64,000 bases of DNA from Streptomyces aurantiogriseus. GTDB taxonomy: Bacteria; Actinomycetota; Actinomycetes; Streptomycetales; Streptomycetaceae. Numbering within the stretch: position 1 is the first letter of the stretch; the number at the start of each line of letters is the position of its first letter. The position numbers were made by a program, and so were the translations under genes. Positions 46,700-59,087 of the stretch are shown piece by piece. Under the pieces are notes generated by a model, which was not told where the DNA came from, did not search any database, and worked only from the letters and a program-made list of their open reading frames with translations. The DNA lies in contig NZ_BMSX01000003.1 in assembly GCF_014649375.1 (NCBI RefSeq), positions 434,001 through 498,000 of the forward strand, written 5' to 3'.

Positions 46700-48877
46700 T
46701 CAGCCCTGATTCAGCTCGAACCAGACCACTTTCCCGGTACTCAACCGAGTGGCCCCCCACCGCCGGGCCAGCCGGTTCACCAGGAACAACCCGCGTCCAC
46801 CCTCGTCCGTGGCGCGGGCCTGCCGGAGCCGGGGCAACTGCGGCACGTCGTCCCCGACCTCGCACCGCAGGACGTCGGTGCGCAGCAGCCGCAAGGTGAC
46901 CGGCCGCGTGGCATAGCGCACCGCGTTGGTGACCACCTCGCTCACCAACAGCTCCACCGAGTCGGTGAGTTCCTCCAGCCCCCACCGGGCCAGCGCACGA
47001 CGGGCCAGCTTCCGGGCCCGTCCGGGCGCGGCGTCCTCCGGCTCCAGGAACCAGTACGCCACATCGCTCGGCGCGATCCCGTCGAACCGGGCGGCGAGCA
47101 GCGCGATGTCGTCGTCCCGGTCGCCCGGCCCGAGCATGTCCAGCACCTCGTCGCACAGCGCTTCCAGCGGCGGCGGATGATCGGGCCCGGTCAGCTGCGC
47201 GGTCGCCGCGAGCTTCTCGCGCAGTTGCTCTATGCCGGTCGCCACGTCCCGCAGCCGGGACTCCACCAGGCCGTCGGTGTACAGCAGCAGCGTCGCCCCG
47301 GCGGGCGCGTCCAGCTCCACGGCCTCGAAGTCGACACCGCCGACCCCGATCGGCGCGCCCGGCGGCACGCGCAGCACCTCGGCCCGGCCGCCCAGGTGCA
47401 GCAGGACGGGCGGCGGATGGCCGGCGTTGGCGATGGTGATGCGGTGCGAGACCGGGTCGTAGACGGCGTACAGGCAGGTCGCCATGCGGTCGGTGCCCAG
47501 CCGCTGGGCCTGCTCGTCGAGGTGGTGCAGCACCTCCTGCGGCGGCAGGTCGAGCCCGGCGAGGGTCTGCGCGGTCGTCCGCAGCTGCCCCATGATCGCG
47601 GCCGACGTCATGGAGTGACCCATGACGTCACCCACCACGAGCGCCACCCGGCTGCCCGGCAGCGGGATGGCGTCGTACCAGTCGCCGCCGACCCGCGCGG
47701 TCTCCGCGGCGGGCAGATAGCGGGAGGCCAGCCGTACGCCCGTGGGGCGGGGCAGGGTCTCCGGGAGCATGGTGCGCTGCAGTTCGTCGGCGATGTACGC
47801 CTCACGGTCGTACAGCACCGCCTTGTCGATGCCCAGGGCGCTGTGGGTGGCGAGCTGGGCGGCGACCAGCAGGTCGTCGTTCTCGAACGGGATGCGGTCC
47901 GGGCGGCGGATGAAGACGGCGGCGCCGATCACCCGGCGCCGGCCGCGCAGCGGGGCCAGGATCGCCCGCCGGCCGTCCGGGATGTCCAACTGGCTGTCCT
48001 CGCCCAGGAGCTCGGGCAGCGCGGCACGGGCGGCCGGGCTGTCGGCGAACACCGGACGCACCCCGCGCAGCACCTCCGCGAGGGCTCCGCCCGGCCGGAC
48101 CTCGCACAGCTCGGCGACCGCCGCCGACAGCTCCGACCGGTCCGGTGCCTCCGGGAGCGGCAGGCCCAGCGCCGCGAACCCGGTCTCGGTGTCCCGCTCC
48201 TCCGGGATCCGGTCGGTGCGCCGCAGCCGCAGCACGACACGGTCCGCCGTCGGGCGTTCGTCGCCCACCGGCAGCGGGTCGCGCAGATGGACGAGGATCG
48301 CGTCGGAGAAGGTCGGCACGGTGGCCCGGCACAGCCCCATCACGATCTCGTCCAGGTCCAGACCGCGGGCGATCCGCCGGGTGGCCGCGCCCACGAAGCG
48401 CAGCCGGTCCCCGTCCCGCCGCATCGGCGTGGGCCGGCCGGGCGCCGGCACCTGTCCGGTACGGCGTTCCTGCCCGTCGGGGCCGTGCTCGGCGCCCGGC
48501 TGGGCCGGGATGGACTCGGGCACGGGGCGCGGCCGGTGGTCCCCCACGCTCGGCTCCGCTCGCCCGGGGAGTGCCCCCATGGTCTCGGCGGACGCCGACT
48601 GTGAGTGCTCGGGACCGGAACCGGCCGGATCCTTTCCCTCGCCCACCTCGGCCCCCTTGCCTGATGTGCCTCCCTTGCCTGCCTTACCGGTCCTGCCGTA
48701 CGGCGCCGGAGAGCCCGGCGTGCCGATGCCCGGTGCCCCGTCGGTGCGGGCCTGGGCGGCGGGGGACGGTAAGGCCGTGGAGTCCGGCACGGGCGCCTGG
48801 GAACGCAGAAGCGCCCCGCGGGGGTCCGTGGGGTCGCCGCCCTGGGGGCGTTCGTAGGAGGTGGGCTGCTCCGTCAC
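46700..48877 (-). CDS. GAF-PP2C(SpoIIE)-ATPase signalling protein
   Basis: 725 aa, GTG 48877. A low-complexity head (about 1-150) is followed by a GAF-like sensor (FVGAATRRIARGLDLDEIVM, VFADSPAARAALPELLGEDS, VIGAAVFIRRPDRIPF), a SpoIIE-type PP2C phosphatase (YLPAAETARVGGDWYDAIPL, VVGDVMGHSMTSAAIMGQLR, LLLYTDGLVESR, DRDDDIALLAARF) and a C-terminal HATPase_c domain of anti-sigma type (SVELLVSEVVTNAVRYATRP, GGRGLFLVNRLARRWG). Such proteins dephosphorylate anti-anti-sigma factors and can bind sigma regulators. Substrate partners are outside the window. Confidence 0.94.
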   Translation of the reverse strand: MTEQPTSYERPQGGDPTDPRGALLRSQAPVPDSTALPSPAAQARTDGAPGIGTPGSPAPYGRTGKAGKGGTSGKGAEVGEGKDPAGSGPEHSQSASAETMGALPGRAEPSVGDHRPRPVPESIPAQPGAEHGPDGQERRTGQVPAPGRPTPMRRDGDRLRFVGAATRRIARGLDLDEIVMGLCRATVPTFSDAILVHLRDPLPVGDERPTADRVVLRLRRTDRIPEERDTETGFAALGLPLPEAPDRSELSAAVAELCEVRPGGALAEVLRGVRPVFADSPAARAALPELLGEDSQLDIPDGRRAILAPLRGRRRVIGAAVFIRRPDRIPFENDDLLVAAQLATHSALGIDKAVLYDREAYIADELQRTMLPETLPRPTGVRLASRYLPAAETARVGGDWYDAIPLPGSRVALVVGDVMGHSMTSAAIMGQLRTTAQTLAGLDLPPQEVLHHLDEQAQRLGTDRMATCLYAVYDPVSHRITIANAGHPPPVLLHLGGRAEVLRVPPGAPIGVGGVDFEAVELDAPAGATLLLYTDGLVESRLRDVATGIEQLREKLAATAQLTGPDHPPPLEALCDEVLDMLGPGDRDDDIALLAARFDGIAPSDVAYWFLEPEDAAPGRARKLARRALARWGLEELTDSVELLVSEVVTNAVRYATRPVTLRLLRTDVLRCEVGDDVPQLPRLRQARATDEGGRGLFLVNRLARRWGATRLSTGKVVWFELNQG

Positions 48878-49202
48878 GCGTGTCGAATCCGTCCGTCCGG
48901 GGCTGCGCGCCGCGCGTGCAGTTGGTCCCGCAGAGAACCCGATACCCGGAATGCGTGTCCCCGGAACGGATTTCCCGCGTGGTCAGAGGCTGTTCCTGTG
49001 CCACCGGTGCACCGGGCGCGGCCCGCGAGGCCGGCGTCAAAAATCCCGCCCGCCCCACCGATGTTGCCCTCGTACCCCTCGCTCACGTCCTGCCGCCCCT
49101 CGGTGACATTCGGTCAGACCTGGCGTCTGCTCCGGGAGTTGCTGATTCAAGCCCTTGCGGAGGACGATCCTACGTTTGTTGCCCGGGGGCACATCAAGGG
49201 TC
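48878..49202. other. 325-bp upstream region of the phosphatase gene
   Basis: No credible ORF. It must contain the promoter of the minus-strand phosphatase and the 3' end of the DUF402 transcript. No strong terminator is visible. Confidence 0.4.
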
Positions 49203-49895
49203 TCATGTGGACAGGTGCGCGGGCGTGCGGTCCCAGTCCTCCGGCAGCAACGGTACGGCCCAGGACGGATCCGGGCGCCAGTGCTGCCAGCCGTCCGAGA
49301 ACGGCGGCCCCCAGGCGTGGATCATCTCCACCGCCGACCGGCCCGCCTCCCGCACCCGTTCGGCCGCCGACGCGTCCATCAGGCCGTCCTGCTGGGCCTG
49401 CGCGAACTCGTCCTCGTCGCGCCAGCCCCACGTGCGGTCCGGATACACGCAGATGTCCAGAAAGTGGTCCTCGGAGTCCACACCGCCCTCCCAACGGGCC
49501 AACGGCTGCTCCAGGTTGACGTACCAGTTCTTGAACTGCCAGCCCGGCTCCCAGAACAGCCACACCGACCACGGCTCGCCGGGCCGGGCCAGCTTCAGCA
49601 CACCGGTGCCGAACCAGTGGTCGCGCACCACGGTCCGGGGCTTGGTGTACCGCGTCCGCAGCGGTTCCTGGTGCAGGGGGGTGCCGTCGGCGAGGACGGG
49701 CTTGACGCACTGGGTGCCGGGGGCCATCCACACGGCGAGCAGGTCCTCGTCGTCGCGCACGACGGTGACGGGCCGGGCGATGTGGAAGCGCTCGCCGCCG
49801 TTCTCCCGGTACCGCCACAGGATCTGCTTCCCGGGCTCCCAGAAGACCGCCGCACCGCCCGTTCCCACGCGTCTCACCGCTCCACCGTCTGCCAT
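49203..49895 (-). CDS. DUF402 domain protein
   Basis: 230 aa. The DUF402/FomD-like fold is seen in QILWRYRENGGERFHIARPV, DLLAVWMAPGTQCVKPVLAD, WSVWLFWEPGWQFKNWYVNL, EDHFLDICVYPDRTWGWRDE and the C-terminal AQAQQDGLMDASAAERVREA. Related enzymes are nucleotide phosphatases (FomD, Ntdp), with acidic metal ligands such as those here; the exact substrate is unknown. No signal peptide. Confidence 0.88.
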   Translation of the reverse strand: MADGGAVRRVGTGGAAVFWEPGKQILWRYRENGGERFHIARPVTVVRDDEDLLAVWMAPGTQCVKPVLADGTPLHQEPLRTRYTKPRTVVRDHWFGTGVLKLARPGEPWSVWLFWEPGWQFKNWYVNLEQPLARWEGGVDSEDHFLDICVYPDRTWGWRDEDEFAQAQQDGLMDASAAERVREAGRSAVEMIHAWGPPFSDGWQHWRPDPSWAVPLLPEDWDRTPAHLST

Positions 49896-49967
49896 GCACA
49901 GATATTAGGTGCCATGGCCATACGACGCTGCGGCACGCGTCACGGTTCTCGCGCCGGACGCCAAAGG

Positions 49968-51353
49968 TTACGGACGCGTCATCCGCAGGACATCCAGCGC
50001 CTCGTCGAGCTGCTGATGCGTCAGGTCACCGCGCTCCACGTACCCGCCTTCGAGCACCGCCTCCCGGATGGTCTTCTGCTCCGCCATCGCCTTCTTGGCG
50101 ACCTTCGCGGCCTCCTCGTACCCGATGTACTTGTTGAGCGGGGTGACCACGGACGGAGACGACTCGGCGTACTCACGGGCCCGCTCCCGGTGGGCGACGA
50201 TGCCGTCGACGGTCCGGTCGGCGAGCAGCCGGGAGACGTTGGCGAGCAGCCGGATCGACTCGAGCACGTTCTTGGCGATGACCGGCAGCATCACATTGAG
50301 CTCGAAGTTGCCGGCGGCCCCCGCCGTGGCGACGGTGGCGTCGTTCCCGGTGACCTGCGCGGCGACCATGAGGACGGCCTCCGGGATCACGGGGTTGACC
50401 TTGCCGGGCATGATCGAGGAGCCGGGCTGGAGGTCGGGGAGGGAGATCTCGGCGAGTCCGGTGCGCGGCCCGGAGGACATCCACCGCAGATCATTGGCGA
50501 TCTTCGTCAGCGATACGGCGATGGTCCGCAGTTGCCCGCTGGTCTCGACGATCCCGTCCCGCGCGCCCTGCGCCTCGAAGTGGTCGCGCGCCTCGGTGAG
50601 CGGCAGCCCGGTGACGCGGGCCACCTCCTGGATGACGGCGGCGGAGAAGCCGGGGGGCGTGTTGATGCCGGTGCCGACGGCGGTGCCGCCCAGCGGCAGT
50701 TCGGCGAGCCGGGGGAGGGAGGCCTTCAGCCGCTCGACGCCGTACCGCACCTGCGCGGCGTACCCGCCGAACTCCTGACCCAGTGTCACGGGTGTGGCGT
50801 CCATGAGATGGGTCCGGCCGGACTTCACCACGTCCGCGAACTCCTCGGCCTTGCGTTCGAGGGCGACGGCCAGGTGTTCCAGGGCCGGGATGAGATCCCG
50901 GGTGACGGCGGCGGTGGCGGCGATGTGGATGGAGGAGGGGAACACGTCGTTCGAGGACTGCGAGGCGTTGACGTGGTCGTTGGGGTGGACGTCCCGCCCG
51001 AGGCGCTCGCTCGCGAGGGTGGCGATGACCTCGTTGGTGTTCATGTTGGACGAGGTGCCCGAGCCGGTCTGGAACACGTCGACGGGAAAGTGCTCGTCCC
51101 AGCGCCCTTCCGCCACCTCGGCGGCGGCCTCCTGAACGGCGTCGGCCAGGTCCTTGTCGAGCACCCCCAACTCGGCGTTGACCTTGGCGGCGGCGCCCTT
51201 GATCCGGGCGAGGGCCTCGATGTGCGCGCGCTCCAGGCGCTGACCCGAGACGGGGAAGTTCTCCACCGCGCGCTGTGTCTGGGCCCGCCACTTCGCGTGC
51301 GCGGGGACGCGGACTTCGCCCATGGAGTCGTGCTCGATGCGGTAGTCGGTCAT
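49968..51353 (-). CDS. fumC: Class II fumarase FumC
   Basis: 461 aa from ATG 51353 ([20 protein letters not shown]). Family signature [16 protein letters not shown], the substrate-binding [15 protein letters not shown] and [16 protein letters not shown], and [20 protein letters not shown] are present. It interconverts fumarate and malate without a metal cofactor. It sits 122 bp from the class I fumarase gene on the same strand, so the cell has two unrelated fumarases side by side. Confidence 0.97.
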   Translation of the reverse strand: MTDYRIEHDSMGEVRVPAHAKWRAQTQRAVENFPVSGQRLERAHIEALARIKGAAAKVNAELGVLDKDLADAVQEAAAEVAEGRWDEHFPVDVFQTGSGTSSNMNTNEVIATLASERLGRDVHPNDHVNASQSSNDVFPSSIHIAATAAVTRDLIPALEHLAVALERKAEEFADVVKSGRTHLMDATPVTLGQEFGGYAAQVRYGVERLKASLPRLAELPLGGTAVGTGINTPPGFSAAVIQEVARVTGLPLTEARDHFEAQGARDGIVETSGQLRTIAVSLTKIANDLRWMSSGPRTGLAEISLPDLQPGSSIMPGKVNPVIPEAVLMVAAQVTGNDATVATAGAAGNFELNVMLPVIAKNVLESIRLLANVSRLLADRTVDGIVAHRERAREYAESSPSVVTPLNKYIGYEEAAKVAKKAMAEQKTIREAVLEGGYVERGDLTHQQLDEALDVLRMTRP

Positions 51354-51413
51354 ACCGGGTACAGCGTGGGGGAGGGTGCGGTTGTTCCGCGGGTTCCCCC
51401 GTCCGTGGCCGTT

Positions 51414-51448
51414 CCCGGGGACGGGACGGGTAGGGGCGGCGGGGGCGA
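51414..51448 (-). repeat. Dispersed module A copy
   Basis: The reverse complement is identical over 35 bases to 34303-34337. It overlaps the terminator hairpin after fumB, showing that this module is also used as a transcription end. Confidence 0.85.
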
Positions 51449-51468
51449 CGAAAGCCTCCCGCCGCCCC
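51433..51468 (-). terminator. Terminator after the class I fumarase gene
   Basis: GGGGCGGCGGG (51433-51443) and CCCGCCGCCCC (51458-51468), 11-bp perfect stem, 8 bp beyond the stop of the minus-strand gene. Confidence 0.8.
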
Positions 51469-51475
51469 CGAACGG

Positions 51476-53140
<1,665 letters not shown>

Positions 53141-53310
53141 CGGTGCCCATTCCTCACTCGACAGACAGCGCGGCCGGCCTCCATTGGCAAGCGCCCACCA
53201 GCGTAGAACCTGCCACTGACGCCGAGCTTGTGAGGTAAGGCTCAGTTCGACTCCGATCGATGGCCGAAGAGGGGCTATCGCGATCTATCGTGTTTCTGTA
53301 CGCTGCTGCC

Positions 53311-54000
53311 GTGGACCTTCAGAAGCAGACCGAACCGCGCGCCTCCGTCGCCGAGTTGCGCGCCTCGGACGCCGACCGTGACCGTGTCGCCGACATCCTG
53401 CGCGAGGCCCTCGCCGAGGGGCGCCTCACCACCGAGGAGCACGCCGAGCGCGTCGAGGGCGTGCTGGCCGCCAAGACGGTCGGCGAACTGGACGTGTTCA
53501 TCCGGGACCTGCCGGCCGCCCATCAGCGGCACGCCCCGCCGCACGCCCCGGCCCCGGGCCGCCCGTCGGCCGGCGCGATTCCCGCCGACCCCGACGACAA
53601 CCTGGTCGCGATCTTCAGCAGCAGCGTCCGCAAGGGCCGCTGGCGCGCCGGGCGTCGCATCCACGCGTACGCGGTCTTCGGCAGCGTCGAGATCGACCTG
53701 AGCGAGGCGCTCTTCGAGTACCAGCAGGTCGTCATCAAGGCGTACTCGGTCTTCGGCAACGTCGAGGTCCGCGTCCCGGAGAACGTGTCGCTGCGCGGCA
53801 CCGGCGGCGGCGTCCTCGGCAACTTCGAGGTGGACACGCTCGATTCGCCCGAGCCCGACGCCCCGGTCGTCTACGTCGACGGCTGGGCCGTCCTCGGCAA
53901 CATCGAGGCCCGGCCGAAGCGCGGCAGACTCGTCGCGGACATCCTCGATCGCGTCCAGCGCAAGGTCGACAAGAGTCTGCGCAAACACCTGGACCGTTGA
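53311..54000 (+). CDS. DUF1707 domain protein with LiaF-like C-terminus
   Basis: 229 aa from GTG 53311 (VDLQKQTEPRASVAELRASD); an ATG at 53260 would add 17 residues. DUF1707 at about 13-65 (ASDADRDRVADILREALAEG, LTTEEHAERVEGVLAAKTVG, LDVFIRDLPA). After a Pro-rich linker, a LiaF-like beta-helix-like domain follows (AIFSSSVRKGRWRAGRRIHA, YAVFGSVEIDLSEALFEYQQ, AYSVFGNVEVRVPENVSLRG). No membrane helix. There is no clear ribosome binding site before the GTG, so translation could be leaderless. Unknown role, thought to be in cell-envelope stress. Confidence 0.82.
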   Translation: MDLQKQTEPRASVAELRASDADRDRVADILREALAEGRLTTEEHAERVEGVLAAKTVGELDVFIRDLPAAHQRHAPPHAPAPGRPSAGAIPADPDDNLVAIFSSSVRKGRWRAGRRIHAYAVFGSVEIDLSEALFEYQQVVIKAYSVFGNVEVRVPENVSLRGTGGGVLGNFEVDTLDSPEPDAPVVYVDGWAVLGNIEARPKRGRLVADILDRVQRKVDKSLRKHLDR

Positions 54001-54108
54001 CGGTTGTGAATGCCGGTGCGCTTCGGGACTCAGTGCATAGGCGCGCGCACAGCGGGTAGGGCTTGCTGCATCGTCTCTCGCTCGCGAAGCCGTCGTCAGG
54101 AGTAGACC

Positions 54109-54486
54109 GTGCTGCAACCGCCGCATTCGTCCCTGCAGGTAGCCGCTGTTCCGGCCCAGCGGGTGCCAGCGCGCGACAGGGACCAAGACGCTCCCTGGCA
54201 CACCGAGGCCGTGTGCCGGCGCGACGAGGCAGGCTTGTTCTTCGCCCCCTCCAAGGAACCCACCGCCGCCCGCCTCTCCCGCGAGGAGGCGGCCAAGCGG
54301 GTCTGCGCCCGCTGTCCGGTCATGGTGGAGTGCCGCGAGCACGCCCTCCTGCAACCCGAGCCCTACGGCGTCTGGGGCGGCCTCACCGCCGCCGAACGCC
54401 GAGTGGTCCTGGCCCGGCGCCGCCGCCGCGACATGGAGCTGAAGAAAGCGGCGAGGGCAGCGAACCGCATAGCCGCGGCAGGCTGA
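54109..54486 (+). CDS. WhiB-family iron-sulfur regulator
   Basis: 125 aa, GTG 54109. Four cysteine ligands: Cys36 (EAVCRRDE), Cys66 and Cys69 (VCARCPV), Cys75 (VECREH), then the G(V/I)WGG loop GVWGGLT (87-93) and a basic C-terminus (RRRRRDMELKKAARAANR) for DNA binding. WhiB-like proteins hold a 4Fe-4S cluster and bind the principal sigma factor. The synteny next to glpX matches a wbl gene found there in other streptomycetes. It ends at a hairpin. Confidence 0.94.
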   Translation: MLQPPHSSLQVAAVPAQRVPARDRDQDAPWHTEAVCRRDEAGLFFAPSKEPTAARLSREEAAKRVCARCPVMVECREHALLQPEPYGVWGGLTAAERRVVLARRRRRDMELKKAARAANRIAAAG

Positions 54487-54499
54487 CACACGAAAAGCA

Positions 54500-54527
54500 G
54501 GGCGCCCCCTCCGCACCGGGGGCGCCC
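54500..54527. terminator. Bidirectional terminator
   Basis: GGGCGCCCCC (54500-54509) and GGGGGCGCCC (54518-54527) with an eight-base loop, between converging whiB-like and glpX genes. Confidence 0.85.
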
Positions 54528-54583
54528 ACTGCTTCCGGGTGCGGGGCCGCCCATGGTCCGCAGCTCCCGCACCGCGTGCGCGG

Positions 54584-55618
54584 CTACTTCGCGCGGTCGA
54601 AATCGATCGCGCTGTAAGCCCGCAGCTTGCTGAGCCGATGCTCGGAATCGATCCGCCGCACCGTCCCCGACTTGGACCGCATCACGATCGAGTCGGTGGT
54701 GGCGGTCTCCGACCGGTAGCGCACCCCCCGCAGCAACTCCCCGTCGGTGATCCCGGTGGCGACGAAGAAGACGTTCTCGCCGGTCACCAGATCCTCGGTC
54801 GTCAGCACACGATCAAGATCGTGCCCCGCGTCCAGCGCCCGCTGCCGCTCCTCGTCGTCCTTGGGCCACAACTTGCCCTGGATGGTGCCGCCCAGGCACT
54901 TCACGGCACAGGCCGAGATGATCCCCTCGGGCGTGCCGCCGACCCCGAGCAGCAGATCGATCCCGGTGCCCTCACGCAGCGCCAGGATCGAGCCGGCGAC
55001 ATCGCCGTCGGAGATCAGCTTGATGCGCGCGCCGGTGTCCCGGATTTCCTTGATCATGCCCTCGTGCCGGGGCCGGTCGAGGATGACGACGGTGACGTCC
55101 TCGGGGGTGGCCCGCTTGGCCTTCGCGACCCGGCGGATGTTGACCTCGATGGGCGCATTGATGTCGACGAACTCGGCGGCCTCCGGGCCGGTGACCAGCT
55201 TGTCCATGTAGAACACGGCGGACGGGTCGAACATCGCCCCGCGCTCGGTGGCCGCGAGGACGGCGATCGCGTTCGGCATGCCCTTGGCCGTCAGCGTGGT
55301 GCCGTCGATCGGGTCGACGGCGATGTCGACCTCGGGTCCGGTGCCGTCGCCGACGCGCTCGCCGTTGAAGAGCATCGGGGCCTCGTCCTTCTCGCCCTCG
55401 CCGATGACGACCACGCCGTTCATCGAGACGGTGGAGACGAGCGTCCGCATCGCACGCACCGCGGCGCCGTCGGCGCCGTTCTTGTCGCCGCGCCCCACCC
55501 AGCGGCCCGCGGCCATCGCGGCCGCTTCGGTCACCCGGACCAGTTCCAGGGCGAGGTTGCGGTCGGGGGCCTCGGAAGGGACATCGAGTTCGGACGGCAG
55601 ATGATGATGCTCGGTCAT
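54584..55618 (-). CDS. glpX: Class II fructose-1,6-bisphosphatase GlpX
   Basis: 344 aa, starting [20 protein letters not shown]. Metal and substrate motifs: [68 protein letters not shown] and [20 protein letters not shown]. Hydrolyses fructose 1,6-bisphosphate in gluconeogenesis with divalent metal. Actinobacteria usually rely on this class alone. It diverges from the DUF4245 gene. Confidence 0.96.
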   Translation of the reverse strand: MTEHHHLPSELDVPSEAPDRNLALELVRVTEAAAMAAGRWVGRGDKNGADGAAVRAMRTLVSTVSMNGVVVIGEGEKDEAPMLFNGERVGDGTGPEVDIAVDPIDGTTLTAKGMPNAIAVLAATERGAMFDPSAVFYMDKLVTGPEAAEFVDINAPIEVNIRRVAKAKRATPEDVTVVILDRPRHEGMIKEIRDTGARIKLISDGDVAGSILALREGTGIDLLLGVGGTPEGIISACAVKCLGGTIQGKLWPKDDEERQRALDAGHDLDRVLTTEDLVTGENVFFVATGITDGELLRGVRYRSETATTDSIVMRSKSGTVRRIDSEHRLSKLRAYSAIDFDRAK

Positions 55619-55744
55619 CGGAGCGCACCTTTCTGATACGACGACGGCCGGATGAGGGTTCGAGCTCGACTCTATCGTCAGTCCGACAAAATGAGCAGGG
55701 GACCCCACGGATGAGCGCGCCGGGTACCTGCGACGATAGGGGGC

Positions 55745-56272
55745 GTGGCAGGTTCGAAAGGCAAGACGCAGACGGTCCGGGACATGGTGCTCTCCCTGGG
55801 CCTGATCATGGTCGCGGGGGCGGTGATGTACCTCTTCATCCCGCACGACGATCAGGCTCCCGACATCAAGCGGGTCGACTACCGCGTGGAGCTCCTCACG
55901 GCACGCCGCGCGGCCTCGTACCCGGTGGCCGCGCCCGAGGGCCTGCCGGCCGACTGGAAGGCGACCTCCGTGCGCTTCGACGGCGCCGACTCCGACGCCT
56001 GGCACCTCGGCTTCCACACCCCTGACGACGAGTACGTCCAGATCGAGCAGTCCGCTCAGGAGAAACGCTCCGAGTTCATCGACGAGGCGACCCAGGGCGC
56101 CCGGAAGACGGACGTCACCGAGACGCTGGGCGGCCAGACCTGGACGCGCTACACCGACGGCCGCTACGACGCCTTCGTCCTGGAGAGCGCCGACGGCTCG
56201 ACGACGGTGGTGGCCGGCACGGCCTCGTTCGCCAAGCTGGCGCAGGTGGCGGAGTCGCTGCGCATGGAGTGA
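55745..56272 (+). CDS. DUF4245 membrane-anchored protein
   Basis: 175 aa from GTG 55745. One N-terminal membrane helix ([19 protein letters not shown]) and an outside DUF4245 domain ([58 protein letters not shown]). Conserved beside glpX and xseB in actinobacteria; the function is unknown. Confidence 0.88.
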   Translation: MAGSKGKTQTVRDMVLSLGLIMVAGAVMYLFIPHDDQAPDIKRVDYRVELLTARRAASYPVAAPEGLPADWKATSVRFDGADSDAWHLGFHTPDDEYVQIEQSAQEKRSEFIDEATQGARKTDVTETLGGQTWTRYTDGRYDAFVLESADGSTTVVAGTASFAKLAQVAESLRME

Positions 56273-56325
56273 GGGTGCGGACGAGCGGGACGGCGTGAGC
56301 GTCGTGCCCAGCGCGCGAAGTGGCC

Positions 56326-56553
56326 CTACCCCTGCTGCTCCCCCTCTTCTTCCTCCTCGGCCAGCGCCGCGTCCAGCCGTGCCCGCGCGCCCTCCAGCCA
56401 GCGCCGGCACACCTTGGCCAGCTCCTCACCGCGCTCCCACAGGGCGAGGGACTCCTCCAGCGTCGTACCCCCCGCCTCCAGGCGGCGTACGACCTCGATC
56501 AGCTCGTCGCGCGCCTGCTCGTACCCGAGCGCCTCGTCCGTCTTGCCAGTCAT
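56326..56553 (-). CDS. xseB: Exonuclease VII small subunit
   Basis: 75 aa, all-helical Xse[41 protein letters not shown] and [20 protein letters not shown]. The end [10 protein letters not shown] is acidic. It forms a complex with XseA and is encoded 57 bp downstream of it, in the usual order xseA-xseB. Confidence 0.93.
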   Translation of the reverse strand: MTGKTDEALGYEQARDELIEVVRRLEAGGTTLEESLALWERGEELAKVCRRWLEGARARLDAALAEEEEEGEQQG

Positions 56554-56610
56554 GCACCCAATCCCTAAGTAACCGCCGACAACGAACCGCCGCCGGCCGA
56601 CCGTCGCCGA

Positions 56611-57819
56611 CTAGCCGTCGACTCGAACCGTGAACTCGCCCTCGGCGACCCGCGCCCGCAGCGCCTCGTCCGCCGTCACCTCGCCCGGATCCCGGACCAC
56701 ATGCCCGTCGGCCCTCTGCAGTACCGCGTACCCCCGCTTCAGTGTCGCGGCGGGGGAGAGCGCCACCACGCGCGCGTGGGTGTGCGTCAGCTCTGAGTCG
56801 GCGCGGTCCAGGAGATGGCCGAGCGTGCGCCGGGAACGGTCGACCAGCGAGGCGACCTGCTCCGCGCGCTCGTCGATCATCCGGTGCGGATCCTGTATCA
56901 CGGGCCGCGCGATCGCGTGGGCGAGCCCGCGCTCCTCCCGCTCCACGAAGGCCTCCATGCACCGCCGCGCCCGGCCGCGCAGCATCCGCACCCGCTCCAG
57001 CTCCTCACCGACGTCCGGTACGACCTTCTTGGCCGCGTCGGTGGGCGTGGAGGCGCGCAGGTCGGCCACGTGATCCAGGAGCGGATTGTCGGGCTCGTGC
57101 CCGATCGCCGACACGACGGGCGTACGACAGGCCGCGACCGCCCGCACCAGCTGCTCGTCGGAGAACGGCAGCAGGTCCTCCACGCTGCCGCCGCCACGCG
57201 CCACGATGATCACGTCCACGTCCTCCAGCGCGTCCAGCTCCTTCACGGCCTGGACGACCTGCGGCACAGCGTGCACCCCCTGCACGGCGACGTTGCGTAC
57301 CTCGAAGCGGACGGCCGGCCAGCGGTGCCGGGCGTTCTCGAGGACGTCCCGCTCCGCGGCGGAGGCCCGCCCGCAGACGAGTCCGATGAGCTGCGGGAGG
57401 AAAGGCAGAGCCTTCTTCCTCTCCGCCGCGAACAGCCCCTCCGCGGCGAGGGACTTCTTCAGCTGCTCCAACCGCGCCAGCAGCTCCCCGACCCCCACCG
57501 GCCGTATCTCGACCGCCCGCAGCGACAACTGCCCCCGCGGCGCGTACCACTCCGGCTTCGCGTGGACGACGACGCGCGCGCCCTCGCCGACGACGTCCGC
57601 GACCGCGTCGAACACCTGGCGGAAGCACGTCACACTCACCGAGATGTCGTACGACGGATCCCGCAGCGTCAGAAACACGACGCCCGCTCCCGGACGCCGC
57701 GACAACTGGGTGATCTGCCCCTCGACCCACACCGCGCCGAGCCGGTCGATCCACCCCCCGATGAGCCGGGACACCTCACCCACGGGCAGGGGCGTCTCGG
57801 CGGACGTGTTGACAGCCAT
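56611..57819 (-). CDS. xseA: Exonuclease VII large subunit
   Basis: 402 aa from ATG 57819. N-terminal OB fold ([40 protein letters not shown]), then the Exonuc_VII_L catalytic domain ([80 protein letters not shown]). The C-terminal helices end in a beta strand. It degrades single-stranded DNA to oligonucleotides from both ends. Its promoter region abuts a module-B repeat (57923-57987). Confidence 0.96.
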   Translation of the reverse strand: MAVNTSAETPLPVGEVSRLIGGWIDRLGAVWVEGQITQLSRRPGAGVVFLTLRDPSYDISVSVTCFRQVFDAVADVVGEGARVVVHAKPEWYAPRGQLSLRAVEIRPVGVGELLARLEQLKKSLAAEGLFAAERKKALPFLPQLIGLVCGRASAAERDVLENARHRWPAVRFEVRNVAVQGVHAVPQVVQAVKELDALEDVDVIIVARGGGSVEDLLPFSDEQLVRAVAACRTPVVSAIGHEPDNPLLDHVADLRASTPTDAAKKVVPDVGEELERVRMLRGRARRCMEAFVEREERGLAHAIARPVIQDPHRMIDERAEQVASLVDRSRRTLGHLLDRADSELTHTHARVVALSPAATLKRGYAVLQRADGHVVRDPGEVTADEALRARVAEGEFTVRVDG

Positions 57820-57922
57820 GCCCGCGAGGGTAGTGGCCGTCACTGACAATCCGGCGTGCGCCGCATGGGGCGCGACTGCTGCGAGGGTCGAGCCCTTGGG
57901 TGCCGGCCGGAGAATCAGCCCG

Positions 57923-57987
57923 TCTGGGGGAGCTTGAGGACGAGGCCCGTCCAGGGCCGAAGCGGGGGTCTGGGGGCGGCAGCCCCC
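57923..57987 (-). repeat. Dispersed module B copy
   Basis: On the minus strand it reads GGGGGCTGCCGCCCCCAGAC ... CTGGACGGGCCTCGTCCTCA ... CCCCCAGA, matching 34335-34399 over 65 bases with two mismatches. It lies between the divergent xseA and ispH genes. Confidence 0.85.
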
Positions 57988-58029
57988 AGTGACCCAGCGG
58001 TGGCCGCACCCGGCCTTACGATGGGACGC

Positions 58030-59046
58030 ATGACTGCTTCGTCTGGCCGCCGTGTCCTGCTCGCCGCCCCCCGGGGCTACTGCGCGGGTGTGGACCGCGC
58101 CGTGATCGCCGTCGAGAAAGCCCTGGAGCAGTACGGCGCTCCCGTCTACGTCCGCCACGAGATCGTCCACAACAAGTACGTCGTGCAGACCCTGGAGAAG
58201 AAGGGCGCCATCTTCGTCGAGCAGACGGAGGAGGTCCCGCCGGGCAACATCGTGATGTTCTCGGCGCACGGCGTCGCCCCCGTCGTCCACGAGGAGGCCA
58301 GGCGCGGCCGGCTCGCCACCATCGACGCGACCTGCCCCCTGGTCACCAAGGTCCACAAGGAAGCCGTCCGCTTCGCCGACGAGGACTACGACATCCTCCT
58401 GATCGGTCACGAGGGGCACGAGGAGGTCATCGGCACCTCCGGTGAGGCCCCCGACCACATCCAGCTCGTCGACGGCCCCGAGGACGTCGCGAAGGTCGAG
58501 GTCCGCGACCCGTCCAAGGTCGTCTGGCTGTCGCAGACCACCCTCTCCGTCGACGAGACCATGGAGACCGTCGACGCACTGAAGGGGAAGTTCCCGCAGC
58601 TGATCTCCCCGCCCAGCGACGACATCTGCTACGCCACGCAGAACCGTCAGCTCGCGGTGAAGCAGATGGGCGCCGAGGCGGAGCTGGTGATCGTCGTCGG
58701 CTCCCGCAACTCCTCCAACTCCAAGCGGCTCGTCGAGGTCGCCAAGCTCGCCGGCTCGCGCGCGGCGTACCTCGTGGACTTCGCCAGCGAGATCGACGAG
58801 GCCTGGCTGGAGGGCGTGACCACGGTGGGCGTCACCTCCGGCGCCTCCGTCCCGGAGGTTCTCGTCGAGGAGGTCCTGGCCTGGCTCGCCGAGCGTGGCT
58901 ACGGCGACGTCGAGCTGGTCAAGGCCGCCGATGAGCACATCACCTTCTCGCTGCCCAAGGAACTCCGCCGTGACCTGCGCGAAGAGGCCGCGGCGCTGGT
59001 GGCCGAGCGGGGCGGCAGCGGGACGGCGGACGCCTCCGCGCAGTGA
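58030..59046 (+). CDS. ispH: 4-Hydroxy-3-methylbut-2-enyl diphosphate reductase
   Basis: 338 aa from ATG 58030; an ATG three codons upstream (58021) is also possible. The three iron-sulfur cysteines are visible: [12 protein letters not shown] (Cys18), [16 protein letters not shown] and [23 protein letters not shown] and the [15 protein letters not shown] block complete the active site. It makes IPP and DMAPP in the last step of the MEP pathway. A TACGAT sequence just upstream could be a -10 box with a nearly leaderless transcript. Confidence 0.97.
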   Translation: MTASSGRRVLLAAPRGYCAGVDRAVIAVEKALEQYGAPVYVRHEIVHNKYVVQTLEKKGAIFVEQTEEVPPGNIVMFSAHGVAPVVHEEARRGRLATIDATCPLVTKVHKEAVRFADEDYDILLIGHEGHEEVIGTSGEAPDHIQLVDGPEDVAKVEVRDPSKVVWLSQTTLSVDETMETVDALKGKFPQLISPPSDDICYATQNRQLAVKQMGAEAELVIVVGSRNSSNSKRLVEVAKLAGSRAAYLVDFASEIDEAWLEGVTTVGVTSGASVPEVLVEEVLAWLAERGYGDVELVKAADEHITFSLPKELRRDLREEAAALVAERGGSGTADASAQ

Positions 59047-59087
59047 CCGGCGGAGTGACTGTCAGTCGATCGTCGTAACGTAGAGCC

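Noticed and set aside
56611..58938. Extended minus-strand frame joining the xseA gene with sequence opposite ispH
   Set aside because: The upstream part is a shadow of ispH and of the dispersed repeat; XseA proper begins at [10 protein letters not shown] (57819).
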